A program made the translations under genes and the position numbers. Of a DNA stretch of 64,000 nucleotides, positions 24,871-64,000 are shown piece after piece. The notes under the pieces were generated by a model. The model saw nothing but the letters and a program-made list of their open reading frames with translations, did not search any database and was not told where the DNA came from. How positions within the stretch are numbered: the first letter of the stretch is position 1; each line of letters opens with the position of its first letter. Source of the stretch: Rostratula benghalensis (taxonomy: Eukaryota > Chordata > Aves > Charadriiformes > Rostratulidae); the NCBI GenBank assembly GCA_013399305.1, contig VXAI01000444.1:186001-250000 (forward strand). Reading direction: 5' to 3'.

Positions 24871-25270
24871 CGAGAAGCTCCACCCACTGGCAACCGGAGG
24901 GACGCGCTCTCCTCGCATGGGGGGCGCGGGGGGAGGACACGCCCCCTTCCTCCGCCCCCCCCCCCCGGGACCGAGGGCGCTGAGGGAGCGGCGGGGCCGC
25001 ATCCCGGCCCCATCCCGGCCCCGTCCCGCCGGGTCCGCCGGCCCCCGCCACCTCAGAAGCAGGACCCCGTGCCATTCCCGAAGTTGCAGCTCCTCACGTC
25101 GAGTCCCAACGGCACCGCAGCGCAACTCGCGGGGAAAGCAGCCTTGGGGTTGGGCGCGGGGAGCCCTCGCCCAGGCCGGCGCCTGCGGGGAGAAAACTTA
25201 GTGCAGCGTCCAGCGCCCCAGCGAGCGCTCTTCTGGCAGGGGGGCTCCCTGCAAAGCCGAAACACAGTCA

Positions 25271-28200
25271 GGTGAAAGCATTCTGACACTCCTGGCCCTC
25301 CATGGACCCGGGCGGCTGGGCTGTGGGTGCTCCTCCCGCACACCAACCTCTGCTGGGCCTGGACCCTTCCGTGAGTCCCTTGTCCTGGGGAGCCTGGGCC
25401 CGCACGCAGCCCTGAGGTGAGGCCCTGCCAGTGCCGAGGGATCAGTAATGCCCCCCCCAAGCAGCCTCTGCCCCTTGGAATGGCAGAACTGGATGTTCTC
25501 TGGCGACAGAATTTTACATGAGCAAATCACTTTTGGGGGGTGATGGTTGAGTTTTATGCCGGGTTGAAGCCAAAAGCAGACTCACAGAACAGCAAAAATC
25601 TTTGAAGTCTGAAGTTCTTAGTGTCAAGCACCACAGCGTGTGTCACTGTGGGTGGATAAACTTCTCTGGTTCAAGTGATTTTCCTGGGCTGATGCATTGT
25701 TTTCTGCTCAGAGACAACAAACAAGTGGATGATTATTGCCTGCCTGGTTTTCGGGATGCAAGGAGTATCCGCCGTGGCCAAGGTGGCTGTGGGAGCGGGG
25801 CAAGGGCTGCGGTGCTGCCAGGCACAGCATGGCCCTGCGTCCAAGGGCTTCTCTTGCCTGTCACCATCCTCTGCAATTGTCACAGGAACTGCTGTTGCGA
25901 CAGAAATCTCACTGCCCCCGTGACATCAGCCTCAGCCCAGTGCCATGAGCAGCACAGGACCCAGAGAGCTCTAAGGGTGGTTTAAAGCACCGTGGTCCCC
26001 AGCACTGCACAGCAACCTGTGTGTTAATGCTTCTCTGACAGAGCCCGAGCTTTCTGCTGGTTTGTGGAAGCAGAGTGGCTTGCTAAAAATACCACAATAG
26101 GAAAAAAAAAGATATGGCAGAAAATGTGATTATCAGTTTGGATTTATTTTTTAACCTGGAATTCTCACATGGAGTTTTAACATTGCAGGTTTCTAGAAGA
26201 AAGCAAACAAAAAATGCAGGAAGCATTAAAATAGAAATCAGCTAAAAAAAAAAATAACTCCAAAGTTTTGAGGGAAATAGGTTTTATTTTATTTTATTTT
26301 TTACCAGAAAGTCAGTATAGCCTTTGTGCATTGGGTTTTTTGAGAGCACTAGATGTCATTCAGAAGTTTTCATCATTTAAAAAAAGAACCATGGAATCTT
26401 AGCACAAGATGGCACATGTCAGAAAACACTTCCTCCCCTGCAGAAATGGGTCTTTTTAGATCCCACTGCTTTTGAGATGTAGGAAATAATCCCTTGTTCT
26501 GCTGTTCCCACCACGAGCCTACAGCTTTTGGCAATCCAAGGATGTGTCTATGCCAGTTTATGATGTTTCTCCTTGTGCACAGTCCAGGACTCCAGCTTCA
26601 GTATTCAGCCCCAGCCCCCGTGGTGCACATTATCAGAAGCCCTCGGATGTCAGCCTCACCTGCTGTCTTGGCTGACCACAGAGTGGCAGCCCTCCGGGAA
26701 TGTCCCTCCGGCGCTGGCAGCCACTATGAACACCAGCACTGCCTGTGCCTGTCTCAATTCTGTCCCAGTCAGATCCTGCCCCCCTCCAAGGGTTTCTGCT
26801 CAGCTCAGCTGGATCAACTGGGAAACCAATAAATGTGGATAAAGCTTTGCAGCCTGGGAAGGGTCTGTCTGCCTTCTCTGGAACGCGATTGTGAGCTCAC
26901 CTACACAGCCTGTCTTCCTGCTCCTTGAACACCATCTGGCCCGCTGTGCCGGGACCACGAGCTGGGGCCCACCATGTTGCAGACCGGCCCTACTGGGAGC
27001 AGAGCAGGTCCAGTGACAGTGACCAGACGGGCACACAAGTCCTGCAGCGATGAGGCAGGTCTGAGGTCCAGGGGGGGAAGTCAGTCCGTGGGCTGGGGTG
27101 AGGGTCCAGATCAGCATGGGACTGGCATGGCAGGCTCAGGCAGAGGCCCAAGGGTGCAGGTCTGTGATCAGGAGACATTCCTGAGGGAGCTCCCAGTGCT
27201 GTCCTCCAGCTCCTTCCCTCCAAGGCCAGCCCTGCAGCCGTGCTACCCAAGAGCTGACCTTGAGCACCAGCAGCCACACCACGGGCACAGCCCCCCGGAC
27301 TTGTTGACCGGCCCCCCTTGTCTCAGCAGAGAAAATCAGGCACAGGGCAAGGGCAACGCATCTGGCCAGGCTTCAGCCTCCATGGCACCAGAGGAGAACT
27401 GTGCTCAGAAATCACCTCTTGCATTGACTACAAAAGGAGGCCAAATCAGCTCCAGCCAGTGAGGCTGGGCTCTACGCTGGGCTGGAGTCACCTCCTGAGG
27501 AGATTCCCTACTCCCCCCTGACTGGTCTCCCACAGACCAGTGTGGCAGCCAGGGAGGGTGGCTCTGTGCCCGCAGGGATTGTCTTCTCTGTCACAGGGAC
27601 CTCTGCCGGGGCAGGGCGTGGAGCTCGGGGCTGCATCTGCGCAGCCCAAGCGGGGTCACTGCAGGCGGCAGCGGCTGCGGAGAGGGGGGCTGCTGAGCGG
27701 CTCCTCTGCCCTGGTGGGGCTCGGGTGAGGGAGTCACAGAACTCATCTGGACATAGTCCCACCTTCTGTACCAAAGTGCACACAGGGGTCTAGGGGTGAA
27801 TTTTCTGAGTCCAGCTCTCCCCACCGTGCCTCACCCTGCACACGCCTGCTCTTCCCAGAGGGTTGCTGGAGGTCCCCGCAGGTCTGGGGACCAGCAGGTC
27901 CAGGCCTGGTCCCAAACTGCACATAAGGGTGGGGGATGCACCCTTATGCACTCTGTGTCTGGACATTTTCTACCTCAGGACAGTTTGTCACCCCTTCTTT
28001 TTTGGCCAGAGCATCCAGAGCATCTGGGACCTGATCCACCCTCAGCCTCCGCCCTCGGTCAGGACAGGCACAGCCCCATCCACGAAGCGGCATGAGAGAC
28101 AACTAGGAGTGGGAGGGAGGCTGCAGCCCCCTTCATCTCATGTCCATTGGGGCTATCTGCCTGCAGACAACAGAGACCCTGCTCTGCAGGCCCTTCTGTG

Positions 28201-30436
28201 GTCCCTGGGGCTATAGGGTCTGGCTGTCCTGCGCTTTTCGGAATGGCCATCTGTCCCTGAGAGTGTGGGGGTGACACACAGCACAGGGACACTCCCGCCC
28301 AGTATATGGGCACCATTTCAAATTGTGACACCATTGTCTTTCCACTAGGCACTGAGGCTGGGTCATTTCAGGGGAAACTAAAACAATTCAGTAGTCTACT
28401 GCCCCTCTCTGAGGGGCCCCTGCTTCTCCTCCATCCCCTGCCCTCTACATCCCCACCATGACCCCTTGGGTCTCCCCTGCTGGTTGTGATCTGAACAAAG
28501 AATCTGACAGAAATGGGATGGAGGAAAAGGGCCCGTGAGTGGAGATGAGCTGACATAAGCCCCTAGTTCTCCTTTGGCAGAAGTAGTAGCTTGTAAGAGC
28601 AGCCCTGGTCTTGAGCTTCTGAACAGCTTCATGGATTTGGGCCCTGAATCCTGCCAGCTCCCACCTCTGAGAGCTGAGGTTGCACAGTCCTCAGCTCACA
28701 AGTCCTCAGCCACGAGCATTCTTTACATCATCAGTAGGATGGTGTTAATGAAGAGATGAGGAAGGTCTGGGTGGAGGATGGGGCTGGAGGAGCCCCTGGG
28801 AGACACAGGTTCAAACCTCTGCAGGTTGGGCAGAGTTCAGCTGGTGCCCCCTGCTTTGAAAGGAAAAGGCCAGCTGATGAGTGACTCCATGTTTTCCAGA
28901 AGTTTTTCTGCACAGCCACCTGGAAGCACTCTACTCTGGCAGGGTCCACATGTGGTCTGCCTGGGCTTTTCCCTAATCCCTTTTCATCCCTGAGATGGCT
29001 CCCCATCTGCCTGCACCTACACCCAGCTCTCTCCACCATTTACTGTGGCTGACAAAAGCTACAGGAATACAGGTGCTCTCAGAGCAGCAGTGCTTGGCAG
29101 CTAAATCAGCTTTCTCCATCTCACATTGATGGCCGCCCCGCAGACAGTCCATGGGTGTGCCAGATAACAAGCCCTGCTCACTGACACCTCTGCCCGATCC
29201 ACCAGCACTTTGCTGTACCCACATCCAACCTGCGCTGCGGCAGCTTCAGGACAGGGACCCTCCCAATTCTCCTCTTGCCGTACCGCAGCACTCCCGAGGC
29301 AGCCTTGCCTGATTCTCTGCTCTCTGTCTTCCTACAGGGCTGGTTTAGTGCAAAGTTTGATGTGAGGATTAGGCTAAAAACTGTCCTCCCACTGCCCTGG
29401 ATTTCTGGAAAGGTGGCGTAACCTCTGGGCACCCGTAGCTTAAGGGAGATGTGGAGTATCTCTGATGGTTCAGGAGGAGGGAGATCTCTCACATTTGCAA
29501 GGGGAAGAGAGGCTACAGGAAGGTTCTCTTCTGGGATGGGTGGTGGGTGATGCGGATTGGTGGCCTTGCGGTTGAAATGTCCTGTAAAACACCAGCCAAA
29601 GCTGAGCCCCAGCTTTCTCCATCTCAAGCTGAACCTACAGAGAGGTCCAAAATCCACCTCTGATCCCCCAACAGCTGCCAAACCTCTTCAGGAGCTGGGG
29701 TGGAGCATGGACAACAGACCTGAGGGCACGGTGTCCATCAGCTGCAATCGGGAACTGGGAAAATTGCTTTTACCAGTTTTGTTTGCAGATTCCTAGAACG
29801 CAAAGAAATATTCCACTGGGCTCTGTGAAAGTGAGACCTAAACTGGCCAGAAATTGAACAGTATCAGCAAGAGCACCCAGCACCATGAGGGTGCAATCAC
29901 ATCGGGATAACACCACCCTCCCACCATCGGTGGAAAGTTTCACACAAGCTGCAGGTGTCTCCTCTGCACAAGGAGCAAAGACCAGGCAGCCGTGTCCCAC
30001 GCTGACCTCTGGCACAGGGTCTCACTGCATTGCTGGTGGAAGTGAAGAACAAACCAGAACCTTGTTATGAGCCCAGCTGCTACTCTGGCCATTGACTTCT
30101 TTAAGCAATCCAGGTGAAGGCAACTGCAGGAGCACTTCACCAAGTCTCTGAGCCTAAGCTGAAGCATGTGGTTTGTGGGCATTTTGATTTGGCCAAAGTC
30201 AGCTCATCTCACAGCAAAGCCCTGAGGAGCACTGCAGACACCCACCCAGGAAAGGGCTGAGTGAGTTTACAATGCTATAGGTCTTCCTTCTGCTCTTGAT
30301 TGTTATTGCCCCTCTCCATCATCCTGCCAGCATTAATCATGAACACCGAGATCCAGGCTGAATCTGCAGCTCCAGTCAGACATGATCCTGCTTCAGAGTT
30401 TCACAAAAAAGACAAGAGACAATCACAGAGATTGTA
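25271..30436. other. Intergenic region between the ARHGAP39-like 3' end and the PHF20 promoter
   Basis: Five kb with no supported exon on either strand. It contains a short TTTTA-type repeat at about 26282-26302 and a lone plus-strand AATAAA at 26828. Open frames here reflect GC-rich composition and lack recognisable domains. Promoter-divergent non-coding transcription is possible but nothing shows it. Confidence 0.6.
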
Positions 30437-32847
30437 TTTATTATTATTACAGAGGAGAGGCTGCTTTACTGATTCGTATTTACAAACGTGTTGGCAAAGA
30501 AAATAATATCCAGTGTCTTTGGTTAGCCTATTTTACAGCCCTGGCAAGAAGCACTCATTTGTAATAGCAGCAAATGCCTATGGTTTGATTGCCTGCTACA
30601 GCTAAGTGCAAGAAATAAGATGGATCACCTACCTGGTGGCTGGCTGCAGGCGAAGCCCAACACAGGCACATGCAGCCCAAAGAGGGGGCAGGCACTACAC
30701 GGCAGGGCAGGACACAGCACCCTGAGCCTGTTCAACCACTCAAATTTCAGGATAACATGGCAGAGCCAGTAACCCTCAGCCTGTTTCTAGGTTGCTAGGG
30801 AAGTAGCCTTGTATCTGAAGCCACAAGGCCAAACTGAGCTGAATGGCTTCGAAGCACTGGGATGGGAGTGTGAAACAGACCCTGGCACATCTTTGGAGGC
30901 ACATTTGTCACAGCTAATCCTGACACTGGAGCAAGATTTCCTGGCCCACTGTACCACAGAAGCATCTGGTACAAGGAGAAGAACAGTGACCCTTGTTCAG
31001 CTGGACACAAACTGAGCTCCAGCTGCAGAGTTCATCCCAGAAATGTCTGCCCTGGGGGACACACACATCATGAGATCCAAACAGCCAGCAAGCTTGGGGC
31101 ACTCTGCAACTGGCACCTTATACCAAAACTTTTTGTAGATTCAGACATCAGCTTTAAACCTCACTGCTGGCAGGGCTCAGCTCCCCGCTGTGATCAGGAG
31201 AGGATGATCCCAGGTCCCCTTGGAAGGAAGGGAAATGCAGAAATGCAAAAGCAACCTTGGATCCTACTGGCAGGCTTAGTATTGCCTGAGTATTCCCACC
31301 ACACAGCTTTTTGCAGCAGACCTGCCTCCAGCAGGGCAAACACTTCAAAGGCAGAGAAGAGTAACACCAGGATACCACCATGTTAGAAAAGGCTGCTTGC
31401 TGAGGAACACTCAACACTATCTAGAGGCTGTGGGGAAATCCACGCACTGCCTCTGAAAGACACTGCTCTTGCTGTGCCTCACTTCTGGTGGCGCACAGGG
31501 AGCTGCAGGGGTTTAACAGTAGCAGTGAGAACACCGAGCTGCCCACGTGACAGACCTGCCTCTTCCCTTCCCGACCCCTCTGCAAATACCATGGGAATTT
31601 GGTGGAATTTCAGAGCATACGTGTCACGGTTGACTCCAGAGGGTATCAGCATTTCAGGAGCATGCAGAAATGGTGTTGCTCCTCTTGGCCGGGCACATCT
31701 GAGCACATGAGCATTTCTTATTGTTGGGAGGACTTCCCTGCTTTCTTTAAACCTTGGCTCAACCAGGAGGGTGGGTAAAACTGGTATTCAGCTCCCAGCA
31801 GAGCGGTCTGGGAAGGATGTGGTACCAGAAAGGGGGAATGTCGAGTGATGGGGGCTGCTCTGAGCAGTCTCAGATGCTCTTCGGGAAAGCTGCCGCCACC
31901 TCACGCTGCCCAAAGGAAAAAGGAGCTACAAGGCTGCTGGGGTTACCCCTCCAGAAGATAAGGCCCTTGTTATGGATGCCAAAGAGGTTGTTTATCTGTT
32001 TGTTGTCAGGAGTGTGGCCTTGTCCCCAGCCGTAGGGGGTGGGTGCTGGTTTGGCTCAGCACAGGGCTGGTCCCACATGCGGACCACACACTGCTGCGCG
32101 GCTCTGAAGCTGCCTAAAGAAGGTGGCAAGGTGGATGCTCTGCAGATCCAGCCTGCCAGGGCTCCCAGCTGTGAGGTGTCTGCCCATTCAGCCAACAGCA
32201 GCAGAGGTTCAAACACCTCCTCTCCCTGGGCTGCAATGTGCTTCCACTGACTAGGGCAGTCCAAGGAACCCCTCTGCCTCAAACACCCCACACCTTCACA
32301 TCCCTTTACCAACAGCATCATGGGGTGTCAGAACAATACCCACACCTCTAACCAACAGTCTGCAGGGGCGAACAGGCTGGCTCCATAGCAGTGGGATTAT
32401 CCCCAATGAGGCAACACCTCCCCCAAGAGCAGCTCATGCCACAACACAGGAGTGATGTTTTCCTACCTGAAGCCAACTCCACCTCCAGAAGGGAAATGGA
32501 GAGCCTCACGCTCCAAGTAGCAGTTTCACACAGATGGCACAACCATTTCTATGAGCAACCAGTCCCATGGCTCCGAGGAGGAGGGCTGTCCCCAGCTCAC
32601 ACATACTGGAAGGCCAGGAATCACTTAATCTGACCTGGCATATCTAGGAACTTTCTGGTGCTGAACAGCCTGAGCCTTCCAGGAGCGTCCAGTCCTTGTC
32701 CTTGTGGTCATATGCTGGGAGATGCTCAGGGGCTAACCCAGGGTGTGACAACAGCAAGGACAATGGAGGAAACCTAAGTGGAGGGGAGAAGACTTTGGGC
32801 ATCCAGTGACTCCCCAGAGCAACGTTCTGGACCCCAGGGCCAGCAGC
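30420..32847 (-). other. Probable 3' UTR of the ARHGAP39-like gene
   Basis: Follows the TGA at 32850-32848 without a further recognisable coding block. The lower limit rests only on the AATAAA at 30437-30442. Confidence 0.4.
30437..30442 (-). terminator. Candidate polyadenylation signal of the ARHGAP39-like gene
   Basis: Minus-strand AATAAA. It is the first one I find below the stop codon at 32848. Just downstream lies a T/GT-rich stretch (GTCTCTTGTC, then TTTTTTGTG) of the kind that supports cleavage. It implies a 3' UTR of about 2.4 kb. Confidence 0.4.

Positions 32848-64000
<31,153 letters not shown>

Larger units (their letters stand above)
24050..25270 (-). promoter_or_regulatory. PHF20: CpG-island promoter of PHF20
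   Basis: This 1.2 kb is very GC-rich and dense in CG dinucleotides, in sharp contrast to the AT-rich sequence before it. It contains GC boxes, a YY1-type element and two possible first-exon splice donors on the minus strand. No TATA box is apparent, as is usual for a housekeeping CpG-island promoter. The position fits PHF20, whose ATG exon begins with an acceptor and so needs an upstream non-coding exon. No transcription start can be fixed from sequence alone. Confidence 0.85.

Noticed and set aside
24451..25275. Long open frame (274 codons) on the plus strand in the CpG island, with other long frames overlapping it on both strands
   Set aside because: GC-rich DNA has few stop codons. All overlapping frames are Pro/Ala/Arg/Gly-rich with no domain or homologue that I recognise, and the region fits a promoter.
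26828..26833. Plus-strand AATAAA as the end of a gene divergent from the PHF20 promoter
   Set aside because: No upstream exon or splice structure was found on the plus strand; a single hexamer is expected by chance.
29178..29681. 167-codon minus-strand open frame in the intergenic region
   Set aside because: No recognisable domain, no supporting splice or promoter context, and composition like its surroundings.

Overview
The window looks like vertebrate nuclear DNA, most likely from a bird. Exons are short and widely spaced with GT-AG borders, there is a CpG-island promoter, and the recognisable interspersed repeats are CR1 LINE copies with the avian-type 3' tail. Two protein-coding genes are supported, both on the minus strand and both incomplete. 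Exon borders were read by hand from splice sites, reading phase and remembered human homologues; no alignment or transcript data were available.

Positions 1 to about 25,270 hold the 5' part of PHF20, a Tudor/PHD-finger subunit of the NSL (KAT8/MOF) acetyltransferase complex. A GC-rich CpG island at about 24,050-25,270 is the promoter. A non-coding first exon ends at 24,414, the ATG lies at 10,933-10,931, and six coding exons run down to the window edge, covering both Tudor domains and the AT-hook. Intron 1 (13.4 kb) holds three CR1 copies and two strong hairpins. The later exons of PHF20 lie outside the window.

From 25,270 to about 30,440 I see no gene. A probable 2.4 kb 3' UTR (about 30,440-32,847) then leads into the second gene, at 32,848-58,444. 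This gene encodes an ARHGAP39 (Vilse/CrossGAP) family protein: two WW domains, a long disordered linker with twin PIYDEP motifs, a MyTH4 domain and a C-terminal RhoGAP domain with its arginine finger. Nine coding exons join without a frame break into about 1,024 residues. The N-terminal exon(s) were not found and probably lie beyond 64,000. The sequence is clearly more divergent from human ARHGAP39 than I would expect of an orthologue, and the gene sits beside PHF20 rather than in 8q24-like context, so I read it as a paralogue. PHF20/PHF20L1 and this gene/ARHGAP39 would then be parallel duplicates on 20q11-like and 8q24-like segments.

Base composition changes across the window. The PHF20 side is AT-rich; from the CpG island onward the sequence is visibly more GC-rich. 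A 58-base assembly gap (55,452-55,509) flanked by poly-A lies in the largest intron of the ARHGAP39-like gene. I found no new multi-gene system. The most notable items are the paralogue itself, its 90-nt basic cassette exon, the two YDEP tyrosine motifs and the 72-nt hairpin in PHF20 intron 1.
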